In this document: piece after piece, positions 17,933-28,400 of the stretch | How the letters are laid out: each line of letters begins with the position of its first letter | Numbering within the stretch: the first letter of the stretch is position 1 | Assembly: GCF_011067135.1 (NCBI RefSeq) | Contig: NZ_JAAMOW010000004.1 | Coordinates: 248,001 to 312,000, forward strand | DNA from: Solimonas terrae | GTDB lineage: Bacteria > Pseudomonadota > Gammaproteobacteria > Nevskiales > Nevskiaceae | Length of the DNA: 64,000 nucleotides | Reading direction: 5' to 3' | Notes under the pieces: generated by a model | What the model saw: the letters and a program-made list of their open reading frames with translations, nothing else | The model's database searches: none | What the model was told of the DNA's origin: nothing | Program-made: the position numbers and the translations under genes

Positions 17933-18553
17933 TCAGCCGCGCACGGCGTTCCGACCGCGCAATAGTCGCTGCCAGTCGCCTCGTGTATCGACATCCCGCA
18001 AGTCGGCGCGCGTGCCGCGCACTTCGCGAACGGCGGCGGCGCCTGCGATCAGGCGCCGCGCGCCCTCGTCGTGTCGCAGTTGCTGGCGAACGGCGGCGAA
18101 CAGCGGCCGGCCGAGCAGCGCCGGATTGCCGCGTTGGCCGTCGCACACCGGCAGCGCCGCATCATCGCCGCGCCGGTACGCGCGGCACAGGCGATCCAGG
18201 CTTTCGCGCCGGACGCCGGGCATGTCGCCGAGACAGATCAGTGCGCCGTCGACTCGCGCGGGCAGCGAGGCCAGTCCGAGCTGCAGCGAGCCCGCCATGC
18301 CGCTGCGGTAATCGCGGTTGACGACGCAGGGCAGCGCGGCGCAGCGGCGCAGGCGGCGATAGCGTTGCAGCGACAGGCGCATCAGGCGCTGCTGATGGCC
18401 GAGCACGATGACGACAGGCCGTGCACGCGATGCGCGAACCGCGTCCAGCGTCCGCCACCACAGCGGTTCGCCGTGCAGAGGCGCGAGCAGTTTGTTGGCA
18501 TGGCCGAAGCGGCGGGAACGACCGGCTGCGAGCACGATCGCGGCGATGCGCAC
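17933..18553 (-). CDS. MocA-like molybdenum cofactor nucleotidyltransferase
   Basis: NTP-transferase of 206 aa with the MobA/MocA signature AAIVLAAGRSRRFG near the N-terminus, HANKLLAPL for nucleotide and metal contacts, and CLGDMPGV for the metal-binding Asp. It is expected to convert molybdopterin to its cytosine dinucleotide form for the hydroxylase encoded upstream in the same run. The start is a GTG at 18553, 11 bases past the XdhC stop; the reading frame extends upstream but only into XdhC. Last gene of the molybdoenzyme operon. Confidence 0.88.
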   Translation of the reverse strand: MRIAAIVLAAGRSRRFGHANKLLAPLHGEPLWWRTLDAVRASRARPVVIVLGHQQRLMRLSLQRYRRLRRCAALPCVVNRDYRSGMAGSLQLGLASLPARVDGALICLGDMPGVRRESLDRLCRAYRRGDDAALPVCDGQRGNPALLGRPLFAAVRQQLRHDEGARRLIAGAAAVREVRGTRADLRDVDTRGDWQRLLRGRNAVRG

Positions 18554-18563
18554 CGGCTGCGGT

Positions 18564-19556
18564 TCAGCGGCCGCGTTCGGCAACGACCTGGCCGAGTATC
18601 GACAACGCGATCTCCAGCGGCGTGCGCGCACCGATGTTCAGGCCGGCCGGCGTGTGCAGGCGCGCGAGCGCGGCGTCGTCGAAGCCGTCGGCGCGCAGGC
18701 GCTCGCGCCGCTGTTGTGCCTTGGTGCGGCTGCCGAGTGCGCCGATGCAGAACGCGTTCGAGCCCAGCGCGTGCGCCAGTACGGCGTGATCGGTATCGGC
18801 ATCGTGCGAGACCGTGTAGATCGCGCAGCGCGCGTCGAGCTGCACGGCGGCGAGCGCGGTGTCGATGCCGCGCCGATCGTAGAACCGGGGCGCCGGCTCG
18901 TCGTCGGGATAACGTTCGGGGCCGCGCGGCCGCAACAGTGCGGTCTCGAGGCCGAAGGACGGCGCGAGCCGCAGCAGCGCCAGCGCCACCGGATCGCCGC
19001 CGACGATCACCAGCCGCAGCGGCGGGTCATAGCGTTTGATGAACTGCGCGTCGTGCAGTCCCGGCTCGCGCATGACGCGGTCGCTGTATTGCGCGGCGCC
19101 GGACGCCAGATCGATGGTCGCGAACAGCGGGTGGCGCGCGATGCGGGCCTGTTGCAGCTGCGCGACATGCGCGGCGCCGTCGTCGACGGCGCGGACCAGG
19201 ATGCGGATGCGACCGCCGCACGACAGCTGCAGATCCAGCACCGGACTGCCGGCGCCGTAATCGAGCAGGCGTGGCTGGCCGTCGATCAGCGCTGCGCGCG
19301 CTTCGGTTGCCACGGCGGCTTCGACGCAGCCGCCGGACACATAGCCGGCGATTTCACCGTCTTCGCAGATCGCCATTTCCGAACCGACCGGTCGTGGCGC
19401 CGAGCCGCTGACGTCGATCAGCGTCGCCAGCGCGTAGCGGCGCCGGCCGGCGACCCAACGCTGCAGCGTCGGCAGCAGATCGTCGATCAGCGCGTAGGCC
19501 GGCCAGTCCGGCCAGGCCAGCGCTGTGTCGCCGTCGAGGGAAGTCGAATCCGCCAT
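18564..19556 (-). CDS. XdhC/CoxI-family molybdoenzyme maturation factor
   Basis: Protein of 330 aa combining an N-terminal XdhC_CoxI domain (TLIDVSGSAPRPVGSEMAI, GYVSGGCVEAAV, LQLSCGGRIRILV) and a C-terminal Rossmann domain (RLVIVGGDPVALALLRLAPS, YTVSHDADTDHAVL). XdhC proteins bind the cofactor, promote its sulfuration and insert it into molybdenum hydroxylases. The gene follows the large subunit by nine bases and precedes the MocA-like gene, a standard maturation pair. Confidence 0.92.
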   Translation of the reverse strand: MADSTSLDGDTALAWPDWPAYALIDDLLPTLQRWVAGRRRYALATLIDVSGSAPRPVGSEMAICEDGEIAGYVSGGCVEAAVATEARAALIDGQPRLLDYGAGSPVLDLQLSCGGRIRILVRAVDDGAAHVAQLQQARIARHPLFATIDLASGAAQYSDRVMREPGLHDAQFIKRYDPPLRLVIVGGDPVALALLRLAPSFGLETALLRPRGPERYPDDEPAPRFYDRRGIDTALAAVQLDARCAIYTVSHDADTDHAVLAHALGSNAFCIGALGSRTKAQQRRERLRADGFDDAALARLHTPAGLNIGARTPLEIALSILGQVVAERGR

Positions 19557-19565
19557 CCGCCGATT

Positions 19566-21812
19566 TTACGTGAGCCGGAACGTCGTCCGCGACAGCGGCA
19601 GGCGGCGCACGCGCTGGCCGGTCAGCTTCGCCAGCGCATTGGCAACCGCCGGTGCGAGCGGCGGCACGCCGGGTTCGCCGACGCCGGTCGGCGCCTCGCC
19701 GCTCGCCACGATGTGCACCTCGACTTTCGGCATCTCGTTGATGCGCAGCACGCGGTAGCTGTCGAAGTTGCCCTGCTTCGGCGTGCCGTTTTCGATCTCG
19801 ATCTCGCCGTACAGCGCCGCCGCCAGCGCGAAACCGACGCCGCCCTCCATCTGCGCGACGATCTGGTCCGGATTGACCGGCACGCCGCAATCGACGGCGA
19901 CCACCACGCGTTCGACCTTCGGCCGTCCGTCCGCCGTCAGGCTGACTTCGGCGACCTGTGCGACATAGCTGTGGAACGAGAACTGCGCGGCGATCCCCCG
20001 TGCCTTGCCCTTCGCCAGCGGCTGGTCCCAGCCGGCCTTCTCGGCGGCGAGCTTGAGCACGCCGGCGAAGCGCGGCTGATCCTTGAGCATCGCGAGGCGG
20101 AACGCGAGCGGGTCCTGACCGGCGGCCGCGGCGAGCTCGTCCATCATCGTTTCCATCACGAACCCGGTGTGCGTGTTGCCGACCGAGCGCCACCACAGCG
20201 GCCGTACCGCCTGCGTCGGCGACTGCAAGGTGATGTCCGGCGACGGCAGCGTGTACGGCGTCGGCCAGACGCCCTCGACCGTCGTCTCGTCGACGCCGTC
20301 CTTGATCAGCGCGCCGGCCAGCGGCGTCGGCGCAATGATCGATTGACCGACGATCGTGTGCTGCCAGGCCAATGGCCGCTGGTCGGCGCCGAGGCCGACC
20401 TTCACCGCGTGCACGTACTGCGGACGGTACAGGCCGCCGCGCATGTCGTCCTCGCGGGTCTGCTGCACGCGCACCGGCACCGGTCGCTTGATCGCCTTGG
20501 CGACGTGAACCGCCTCGACCGTGAAGTCCGACCACGAATTGGCGCGGCGGCCGAAGCTGCCGCCCGAGATCAGCGTGTGCAGCGTGACCTTGTCCATCGG
20601 CAGGTCCGCGGCTTTCGCAGCCAGCATGTGGTCGAAGGTCGGGAACTGGTGGCCGCCCCAGGTTTCGAGCACGCCATCGTGCAGCCAGGCGACACAGTTC
20701 ATCGGTTCCATCGCCGCGTGCGCGAGATACGGAAACTCGTAGACGGCCTCGATGGTCTTCGCGGCCTTCTTCATCTGCGCAGCATGATCGTCGGCGCGCT
20801 GCACGGTGACGCCGCCCCCCTTGGCGGCCAGCGCCTTGTAGTCGGCGAACATCGCCTCCGTCGACTTCGGCCCCGCTTCGCTCAGATCCCAGTCGAGCTT
20901 CAGCGCCTTGCGGCCCTGCATCGCCGGCCACATGCCGGTGGCGACCACCGCGACGCCTTCCGGTACCTCGACGACGTCGGTGACGCCCTTGACGGCCTTG
21001 GCGGCCTTGGCGTCGAAACTCTTCAGCCTGGCGCCGAACGCCGGCGGCCTGGCGATCACGGCGGTCAGCAGGCCCGGCAGCTTCACGTCGATGGTGAACA
21101 TTGCCGTGCCGGTGCTCTTGGCTTTCGAATCGAGGCGTCGCGTCGCGGTCTTGCCGACCAGCACGAAATCCTTCGGGTCCTTGAGCGCGACCTCGGTCGG
21201 CACCGGCAGCTTCGCGGCCGCGTCGGCGAGTTCGCCGAAGCTTGCCTTCTTGCCGCCGGGACCGCTGATCACGCCTTTGCTGACCGTCAGTTTGTCGGCC
21301 GGCACTTTCCAGCGCTGCGCGGCGGCCGCGACCAGCATCGCCCGCGCCGTCGCGCCCGCTTCGCGCATCTGCATCCAGGAATTGGCGATCGCGGTCGAAC
21401 CGCCCGTGCCTTGCGCGCCGCCGACCATCGGGTTGCCGTACAGCGCAGCGTTGGCCGGCGCGTATTCGGTGCGCACCTGCGACCAGTCGGCGTCGAGCTC
21501 CTCGGCGAGGATGGTCGCAAGTCCGGTCGTCGCGCCCTGGCCCATTTCGAAATGCTTGATGACGAACAGCACCGTGTTGTCGGGCGCGATGCGGATGAAG
21601 GCGTTCGGCGCGAAATCGCCGGGCGGCACGATGCCGACATCGGCGGCGGCGAACGCCTTGCGCGCCAGCGGCAGCTGCACGGCGAGCACGAAGCCCGCGG
21701 CGGCGGCCGACTTGAGAAAGCCGCGGCGGGTGAAACCGGTGGCGCCATCGGCGGCATCCGTGTCGTCGGGCAGCCATTCGGCGAGGCTGGCGGAATCGAG
21801 CATGTGCATCAT
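19566..21812 (-). CDS. Isoquinoline 1-oxidoreductase-like molybdenum hydroxylase, large subunit (Tat-exported)
   Basis: Catalytic subunit of 748 aa binding the molybdenum cytosine-dinucleotide cofactor. The N-terminus has a twin-arginine signal, [18 protein letters not shown] (R29-R30), so the enzyme should act in the periplasm. Features of the IorB-type subfamily include [33 protein letters not shown], and the catalytic Glu713 in [13 protein letters not shown]. Hydroxylation of an N-heteroaromatic or oxidation of an aldehyde is expected; the substrate is unknown. GGGAGAG lies six bases upstream of ATG 21812, and 17 bases separate it from the iron-sulfur subunit gene. Confidence 0.93.
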   Translation of the reverse strand: MMHMLDSASLAEWLPDDTDAADGATGFTRRGFLKSAAAAGFVLAVQLPLARKAFAAADVGIVPPGDFAPNAFIRIAPDNTVLFVIKHFEMGQGATTGLATILAEELDADWSQVRTEYAPANAALYGNPMVGGAQGTGGSTAIANSWMQMREAGATARAMLVAAAAQRWKVPADKLTVSKGVISGPGGKKASFGELADAAAKLPVPTEVALKDPKDFVLVGKTATRRLDSKAKSTGTAMFTIDVKLPGLLTAVIARPPAFGARLKSFDAKAAKAVKGVTDVVEVPEGVAVVATGMWPAMQGRKALKLDWDLSEAGPKSTEAMFADYKALAAKGGGVTVQRADDHAAQMKKAAKTIEAVYEFPYLAHAAMEPMNCVAWLHDGVLETWGGHQFPTFDHMLAAKAADLPMDKVTLHTLISGGSFGRRANSWSDFTVEAVHVAKAIKRPVPVRVQQTREDDMRGGLYRPQYVHAVKVGLGADQRPLAWQHTIVGQSIIAPTPLAGALIKDGVDETTVEGVWPTPYTLPSPDITLQSPTQAVRPLWWRSVGNTHTGFVMETMMDELAAAAGQDPLAFRLAMLKDQPRFAGVLKLAAEKAGWDQPLAKGKARGIAAQFSFHSYVAQVAEVSLTADGRPKVERVVVAVDCGVPVNPDQIVAQMEGGVGFALAAALYGEIEIENGTPKQGNFDSYRVLRINEMPKVEVHIVASGEAPTGVGEPGVPPLAPAVANALAKLTGQRVRRLPLSRTTFRLT

Positions 21813-21829
21813 GATGGTCTCTCCCTGGC

Positions 21830-22288
21830 CTAGGCCGTCAGCTCGGCGGATGCGGCGTGGATCGCCGCGCGGATGCGCTGATAGGTCGCGCAGCGGCAGA
21901 TGTTGCCGGCCATGGCGCCGTCGATATCGGCATCGCTGGGTCTGGCGTTCTGCTCCAGCAGCGCGACCGCCGACATGATCTGGCCGGACTGGCAGTAGCC
22001 GCACTGCACGACATCCATCGAAATCCAGGCTTTCTGCACGGCCTGTGCGGCCTTCGACTGCAGGCCTTCGATGGTGGTGATGTTCTTGCCGGCGGCTGCG
22101 GCCAGCGGCAACGAACACGAGCGCACCGGTGCGCCCTCGAAGTGCACGGTGCAGGCGCCGCACTGGGCGATGCCGCAGCCGTATTTGGTGCCGGTCAGAC
22201 CGAGATCGTCGCGGATGATCCACAGCAGTGGCGTGTTCGGATCGGCGTCGACTTCGCGCGTTTCCCCATTGAGCTTGAAAGTGACCAT
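21830..22288 (-). CDS. 2Fe-2S subunit of the molybdenum hydroxylase
   Basis: Electron-transfer subunit of 152 aa (IorA-like). The plant-type ferredoxin cluster ligands are C38, C43, C46 and C58 ([11 protein letters not shown] and RSC). The second cluster ligands are C96, C99, C131 and C133 (QCGYCQSGQ and [11 protein letters not shown]). It has no signal peptide and must be exported together with the twin-arginine large subunit. A strong GGGGGAG site precedes ATG 22288. It is the first gene of a four-gene unit with large subunit, XdhC and MocA. Confidence 0.95.
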   Translation of the reverse strand: MVTFKLNGETREVDADPNTPLLWIIRDDLGLTGTKYGCGIAQCGACTVHFEGAPVRSCSLPLAAAAGKNITTIEGLQSKAAQAVQKAWISMDVVQCGYCQSGQIMSAVALLEQNARPSDADIDGAMAGNICRCATYQRIRAAIHAASAELTA

Positions 22289-22496
22289 CGGCTGCTCCCC
22301 CTTTCTGGCTTGGCGATCTCGTGCCCCGGACGGGCCGGGCAGGGGCCTAGCATACGCGCCCGAAACTGCCGGGAAAGCGCACGGTCTTGCCTAATCCTGC
22401 AGGGATGCGGCGATGCCTGCCCGGCGCCTCCAGCGGCGCGCGCCCGATGCGCGGCCGCCTCCGCCTTGCGCCGCCGCGGTCGTGCCGGAACAGCGC

Positions 22497-23561
22497 TCAG
22501 GCCGGCGCGGCGCCCCAGCGGTTCGCGCGACGCAGCGCGCCGACGTCATTGAAGCGCACGCCGTTTTCGCGCATCACGCGGTGCGCTTCGCGTATCGTCA
22601 GCGTGCGCACGTAGAACGGCTGATTGACGACGAAGTGATGAATCGCGTGCGTCGAGCCGAAGTTGAAGCAGAACAGCTGCGCCGGCCACAGCCACCAGGG
22701 GTTCAGCACCTGGCATTGCTGGACGATGTTGCGGGTGTCGATGTCGCCGTAGTAATGCATGTTCGAGCTGACGAAGTGCAGGCAGAACACGCGCAGCACG
22801 TTCGGCGCCAGCCAGACCACGACGGTCGTGTCGACCAGTTGCATGAACGCCGAGGTCTCGATCGGCATGCCGGCCAGGCCGAGCGCCAACGAGACGCCGT
22901 GATAACCGAGGAACAGATACCAGATCGCGTAGTGCACGAGGCTCAGCGGTACGAAGCTGCGGCGCTGTTCGCGAATCAGCATGTCGACCTCGTCGCGCGA
23001 GCCCGGCTGCTGGGCCTTGATGTAGGCCTTCACGGTCTCGCGCATCATCGCCGGCCGCAGCAGCACCGCCAGCATGTGGTCGCCGGTCATCAGCAGGCGG
23101 CGCAGGCCCCAGCGTTCGCCGTTGGTGATCGCGCGTTCCTCGAGATCGGATTCGGTGCCCGAATACTTGTGGTGGTGCAGGTGCAGGCGGCGGCGCGTCC
23201 ACGGACTGACCGTGCTCGGCCGCGTGATCCAGCACAGTGCCATCATCAGCTGGTAGGCGCCGGGACTTTTGCGGAAGTACAGGGTGTGGATCAGATCGTG
23301 TTCGAGCTCGTGGATGAACGACGCGAAGATCGCCGACACCGGGACGCATACCCACCACGGAATCAGACCGGCGACGTAGGCCCAGCCGCTGACGATCATG
23401 CCGAGCACCGAAATCGCCATGATCGCGGCACCGATCGCGTCCTGGTGCCGCAACCACGGCAGCCGCGCACGCACGCGCTCGCTCTCGGCGCGAATCGCCG
23501 TCTTGATCGTCGCGACACGTTCGGCGTCGTCCGCGACGCTTGTCATGGGGGCTGCGCTCAC
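22497..23561 (-). CDS. Membrane fatty acid desaturase
   Basis: Di-iron membrane desaturase/hydroxylase of 354 aa. The three histidine boxes are HELEHDLIH (residues 84-92), HLHHH (127-131) and HAIHH (305-309), between two pairs of hydrophobic segments. It likely introduces a double bond or hydroxyl into a membrane lipid acyl chain or a related substrate. GTG 23561 with GGAG six bases upstream is preferred to ATG 23546, which has no ribosome site. It diverges from an AraC regulator (99-base gap) that probably controls it. Confidence 0.93.
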   Translation of the reverse strand: MSAAPMTSVADDAERVATIKTAIRAESERVRARLPWLRHQDAIGAAIMAISVLGMIVSGWAYVAGLIPWWVCVPVSAIFASFIHELEHDLIHTLYFRKSPGAYQLMMALCWITRPSTVSPWTRRRLHLHHHKYSGTESDLEERAITNGERWGLRRLLMTGDHMLAVLLRPAMMRETVKAYIKAQQPGSRDEVDMLIREQRRSFVPLSLVHYAIWYLFLGYHGVSLALGLAGMPIETSAFMQLVDTTVVVWLAPNVLRVFCLHFVSSNMHYYGDIDTRNIVQQCQVLNPWWLWPAQLFCFNFGSTHAIHHFVVNQPFYVRTLTIREAHRVMRENGVRFNDVGALRRANRWGAAPA

Positions 23562-23659
23562 TTCATTCTCCGGCGATCAGAATTGCTCGACCGTATTGTC
23601 GGCAGCGCCCTCCGGCACCGCCCGACGAAACGCGCCAAACGCCAGACCGCAAGCGCCAA

Positions 23660-24661
23660 ATGCCGCAAACCACCGTACTCAGCAGCTGGGGCAGGGCGAT
23701 CCGCCGCGCGCTCGATCAGGCTGGCGTCGACGGTGCCGGCCTGTTCGCCGAGGCGGGTCTCGACATCAACGCGCTGGCCGATCCCGATGCCCGCTATCCG
23801 CTGGCGAATACCACCCGGCTGTGGGCACTGGCGGTGCGCGAGACCGGTGATTCCGCATTCGGCCTTTCGGTCGCCACGCAGGTCACGCAGACCACGTTCC
23901 ACGCGCTCGGCTATGCCCTGATCGCCAGCGGTACGCTGCGCGAAGCCTTCGAGCGCATGGTCCGCTATTTCCGGCTGGTCACCGACGCCGCCGAGCTGAC
24001 GCTGGAATGCGAAGCGGAGGCCTACCGATTTGAAGTCGGCTACGTCGCCGGCGTGACGCCGGCCGCCGAGTCGATCGACGCCTTCATCAGCCTGTTCCTG
24101 CGCTTCTGTCGCAGCCAGCTCGGCCGCGATTTCTCGCCGCTGCGGGTGGCGCTGCGCCGACCGCCGCCGGCACATGTCGACCGCTTCGAGGCGGTGCTGC
24201 GCTGTCCGATCGAGTTCGGCGCCCCACGCAACGCCGTCTGGTTTCCGCGCGCGGCATTCGAGCGGGCGATGCCGGACGCCAACCCGGAACTGGCGCGACA
24301 CAACGATGAAGTCGTGCTGCGCTACCTGTCGCGTTTCGACCGCGACCATCTGCGTGCCCACGTTCGCGCCGCCCTGATCGAATTGCTGCCGGCCGGTGAG
24401 CCCTCGGCACGGAAGGTTGCCGACGCCCTGCATCTGAGTCTGCGCAGCCTGCAGCGCAAGCTCGCCGACGAGGACACCACATTCGCCCGGTTGCTGGGAG
24501 AGGCGCGCCGGGAGTTGGCGTGTTCGTATTTGCGCAATCCGCGCTACAGCATCGGCGAGATCACCTTCCTGCTCGGCTTTGCCGACGCCAGCGCCTTCGC
24601 GCGCGCCTTCAAGCGCTGGTGCGGCGTGACGCCGACGGAATTCCGCGAAGCGCGCGATTGA
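23660..24661 (+). CDS. AraC-family regulator (OruR/ArgR-like N-terminal domain)
   Basis: Regulator of 333 aa starting MPQTTVLSSWGRAIRRALDQ. The N-terminal domain matches the arabinose-binding-type domain of OruR/ArgR-like proteins (LFAEAGLDINALADPDARYP, GLSVATQVTQTTFHALGYAL). The C-terminal domain is AraC type (LHLSLRSLQRKLADEDTTF, YSIGEITFLLGFADASAFAR, FKRWCGVTPTEFR). It is divergent from the desaturase gene, so desaturase control is the natural inference. The frame is open further upstream, but only ATG 23660 gives family similarity from the start. Confidence 0.92.
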   Translation: MPQTTVLSSWGRAIRRALDQAGVDGAGLFAEAGLDINALADPDARYPLANTTRLWALAVRETGDSAFGLSVATQVTQTTFHALGYALIASGTLREAFERMVRYFRLVTDAAELTLECEAEAYRFEVGYVAGVTPAAESIDAFISLFLRFCRSQLGRDFSPLRVALRRPPPAHVDRFEAVLRCPIEFGAPRNAVWFPRAAFERAMPDANPELARHNDEVVLRYLSRFDRDHLRAHVRAALIELLPAGEPSARKVADALHLSLRSLQRKLADEDTTFARLLGEARRELACSYLRNPRYSIGEITFLLGFADASAFARAFKRWCGVTPTEFREARD

Positions 24662-24722
24662 CGCGCAGTCGGCGGCCGCCGCGATCGCGCCGTTCAATTC
24701 CGGCTCATCGACCGAGGCTACC

Positions 24723-25433
24723 GTGACGGGCATGAACGAAACCATGCGCCCCGAGCCACGCAGGTCTTCGCCGCTCGCCGGCATGGTCGACGACCTGAGC
24801 GGCGTGGCACTCGCCACGGAGGACGACTGGCCTGCGCTCGGGCGTTACCGCGCCGCCAATGCCCGCCTGAACGGCGTGCCCCAGAAGCTGGTGTTTCTCG
24901 GCGACTCGATCACGGAAATGTGGCAGGCCGCCGATCCGGCAATGTTCGGGCGGGGCATCGTCAATCGCGGTATCGCCGGTCAGACCGCGCCGCAGATGCT
25001 GCTGCGCTTCATGGCCGATGTCGTGAGCCTGACGCCGCGCGCCGTGCACCTGATGGCCGGCACCAATGACATCGCCGGCAACACGGGGCCGGCGACGGTG
25101 GTGGACTATCAGAATCACATGCTGGCGATGGTGGCGCTCGCGCAGGCGCACGGGTTGCGTGTGATCATCGGCAGCATTCCGCCGATGACGACGGTGCCGT
25201 GGCGCCGCGAGATCGACGCCGTCGCCGCGCGCGTCGTCGAACTCAATCACTGGCTGCGGGCGCTGGCCGTCGGCCGCGGGTTCGTTCATGCCGACTACCA
25301 CGCCGTGCTGGCAGCGCCGGATGGCGGCATGCACGCCGCCTTCACCACCGACGGCGTGCATCTCAGCGATACCGGTTACCGGCGAATGCGCCCGATCGCG
25401 CGTGCGGCCGTGGCCGCGGCGCTGAAAACCTGA
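24723..25433 (+). CDS. SGNH/GDSL-type hydrolase
   Basis: Esterase/lipase-type hydrolase of 236 aa. Block I is FLGDSITE (nucleophile Ser62), block II is VNRGIAGQTA, block III is GTND (residues 113-116), and block V is TTDGVHLSDTGYRRM with the catalytic Asp-xx-His. The sequence resembles platelet-activating-factor acetylhydrolase-like SGNH enzymes acting on acyl esters or carbohydrate acetyl groups. No signal peptide is seen. GTG 24723 is favoured by GAGG five bases upstream; ATG 24732 is the alternative. It converges with the RND efflux gene. Confidence 0.88.
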   Translation: MTGMNETMRPEPRRSSPLAGMVDDLSGVALATEDDWPALGRYRAANARLNGVPQKLVFLGDSITEMWQAADPAMFGRGIVNRGIAGQTAPQMLLRFMADVVSLTPRAVHLMAGTNDIAGNTGPATVVDYQNHMLAMVALAQAHGLRVIIGSIPPMTTVPWRREIDAVAARVVELNHWLRALAVGRGFVHADYHAVLAAPDGGMHAAFTTDGVHLSDTGYRRMRPIARAAVAAALKT

Positions 25434-25457
25434 GCCTCGCGCCGTCAGCTCCGCCGC

Positions 25458-28400
25458 TCAGGATGTTTCGGTGACCGCGGGCATGGCATCGTCGGTTGCG
25501 TCGCCGCGTGAAAACAGTTTCTGCTTGATGTCGTCGATGATCTCGAACACGACCGGCACCACCAGCAGGCTGAGCACGGTCGAGGTGATCAGGCCGCCGA
25601 TGACGACCAGCGCCATCGGCTCGCGGAAGCTGCCGTCGCCGTCGAAGCCGAGCGCGATCGGCATCATGCCGGCGGTCATCGCGACGGTCGTCATCACGAT
25701 CGGTCGCGCGCGTTTATGGCAGGCGTCGATCAAGGCGTCGGTGCGGCTCATGCCGAGATCGCGGCGCGCCATGATCGCGTAGTCGACGAGCAGGATGGAG
25801 TTCTTGGTCACGATGCCGACCAGCATCAGCAAGCCGATCAGCGCCGACATCGACAGCGAATAGCCGAACACCCAGAGCAGGCCGAGGGCGCCGGCCGACG
25901 CCAGCGGCAGCGCGGCCAGCACGGTCGCCGGCTGGCCGAAGTCGTGGAACAGCAGCACCATCACCGCGTAGACGCAGAAGACGCCGGCCAGCATCGCGAG
26001 CAGGAAGCCGGCGAACATTTCCGCCATGTACTCGACCTGACCGGAGGGCACGAGGCGTACGCCGGGCGGCAGATGCCGCATCGACGGCAGCGCCTCCGCC
26101 GCCTTGAGGACATCGCCGATCGGCCGACCCTGCAGGTCGACCGACAGGCGTACGAAGCGGTAGCGGTCGTAACGGTCGATTTCGGCCGGGCCGTCGGCGA
26201 TGCCGATGCGGGCGATGTTCGCCAGCGGCACCGCCGCGCCGTTGTTCCCCTTCACGCGCAGCTGCGCCACCATGTCCGGATCGCTGCGCGAGGCCGGATC
26301 CAGTTGCACGCGCACATAGACCTGGCGGCCGGGAAGATTGAGCCGCGGCAGGTTGAAGTCGTAGTCGCCGGTGGTCGCGACCCGTACCGCCTGGCCGATC
26401 GCCGCCGAGGTGATGCCGAGTTCGGCGGCGCGCGCGAAGTCCGGCCGAATGACGATCTCGGGGCGCAGCAGGCTCGCCGACGAAGTCACGGTGCCGACGC
26501 CGGGCAGCGTGCGCAGATCGGATTCGACCGCCTGTGCCGCACTCAGCAGCGTCGCCGGCTCGTTGCCGGTCAGCATCAGGTCGAGCTTTTCGCCCGGCGT
26601 GCCGCGACCGATGCTGATGTGCACGCCGGGAATGCCGACCAGCTGATCGTGCATCGCGATCTGGATCTGGTTGTACTTGCGATGACGCTGCGACTCCGGC
26701 ACCAGCAAGGCCGTCAGCTGCGCGGTGCGTGCTTCCGCCCCGACCAGGCTGTCGGTGAAATTGCCGGTCTGCACGCCGGCGCCGATCGTCGTGTAGACGC
26801 CGCTGACTTCCGGAATCTTCATCAGGGCGAGACGGGCGCGTTCGGCGGTCGCGGCGGTCTGTTCGAGCGTGCTGCCGGGCGGACCGGTCATGATCGCGAC
26901 CGCCGTCGACGGGTCCTGCGAGCTGACGAACGCCGTCGGCAGCTGGCTGATCATCAGCAGCGAGCCGACGAACACGGCAGCGGCACCGGTGACGGTGATG
27001 CCCGGATGTTCGAGGCACCAGTGCACGGTTCGCAGATAGCGGCGCATCAGGGCGCCGTCGTGGTCGGTGTGCGGCTGCGCCTTCAGGAAGTAGGCCGCCA
27101 TCATCGGTGTCAGCAGACGTGCGACCAGCAGCGAGAACAGCACGGCGGCGGCGGCCGTCAGCCCGAACTGGCGGAACAGTGCCCCGGTGAGGCCGCCGAC
27201 GAAAGCGGTCGGCAGGAACACCGCGACCAGCGTCAGAGAGGTTGCGATCACCGCCAGACCGATCTCGTCGGCGGCTTCCAGCGCTGCCTGCTTGGGCGAC
27301 TTGCCGAGCTGCAGGTGGCGCATGATGTTCTCGACCTCGACGATCGCGTCGTCGACGAGGATGCCGATCACCAGGGTCAGCGCCAGCAGGGTCAGCAGGT
27401 TGAGGGCATAGCCGCAGATCGCGATGACGATGAACGTCGGAATGATCGACAGCGGCAGGGCCACGGCCGAGACCAGGGTCGCGCGGCCATTGCGCAGGAA
27501 CAGCAGCACCACCAGCACGGCGAGGATCGCGCCCTCGTACAGCTCGCGCATCGCGGCGTCGTATTCGGACTTGCTGAAATCGACGGTGTTGGCGATCTCG
27601 TCGATGCGTACGCGCGGATAGGCCTGGCGCAGCCGGGCGACCACGGCGCGCACGTTTTCCGCAGTTCGGACTTCATCGGCACCGCGTGCACGCGCAACGC
27701 CGAAGCTGACGATCGGCTTGCCGTCGAGCAACGCCAGCTGATGGCGTTCCGCCGAGGTGTCGCGCACGTTCGCGACTTCCGACAGTTGCAGGCGCCGGCC
27801 GTCGGCCAGCGGCAGCGACAGCGCGGCGAGATCCGCGGCGCTGGCGACCGTGCCGAGCGTGCGTACCGCCTGCTGCAGTCCGCCGAGATCGCCGCGGCCG
27901 CCCGGTGCTTCCTGCTGCATGTTGCGCAGCTGGCTGCTGATTTCGCCGGCCGTGACCTTCAGGGCCTGCAAGCGGTTCGGATCGAGTTCGACGCGGACTT
28001 CGCGCGTGACGCCACCCTGGCGGGTGATCTGCGCGACGCCGTTGACCTCCAGCAGCGCCTTGCTGATGGTGTCGTCGACCAGCCACGAGACATCGGCCTC
28101 GTCCATGTCCGGCGACGATACCGCGTAGGTCAGCACCGGCATGCCGGCGATGTTGACGCGCGAGACGATCGGTTCCAGCAGTTCGCTGGGCAGATTCGAG
28201 CGAATGCGCGTGATCGCGTCGCGTACATCGTTGACGGCGTCCGACAGGTTCCGGTCGAACGAGAACTCCACCATCATGTTGACGACGCCGTCGTTGATCG
28301 TGGTTGTGACGTGGCGGACACCGCCGACACTCGCGATCGAATCCTCGATCGGCCGTGCGACTTCGGCCTCGAGCTGCACCGGCGAGGCGCCGGGCATGCT

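Noticed and set aside
18408-21833. Open frame of about 1140 codons on the plus strand opposite the molybdoenzyme genes
   Set aside because: It is antisense to four clear genes and its translation is Arg/Ala/His/Gln-rich with no motif. Codon bias in GC-rich DNA keeps this frame free of stops.
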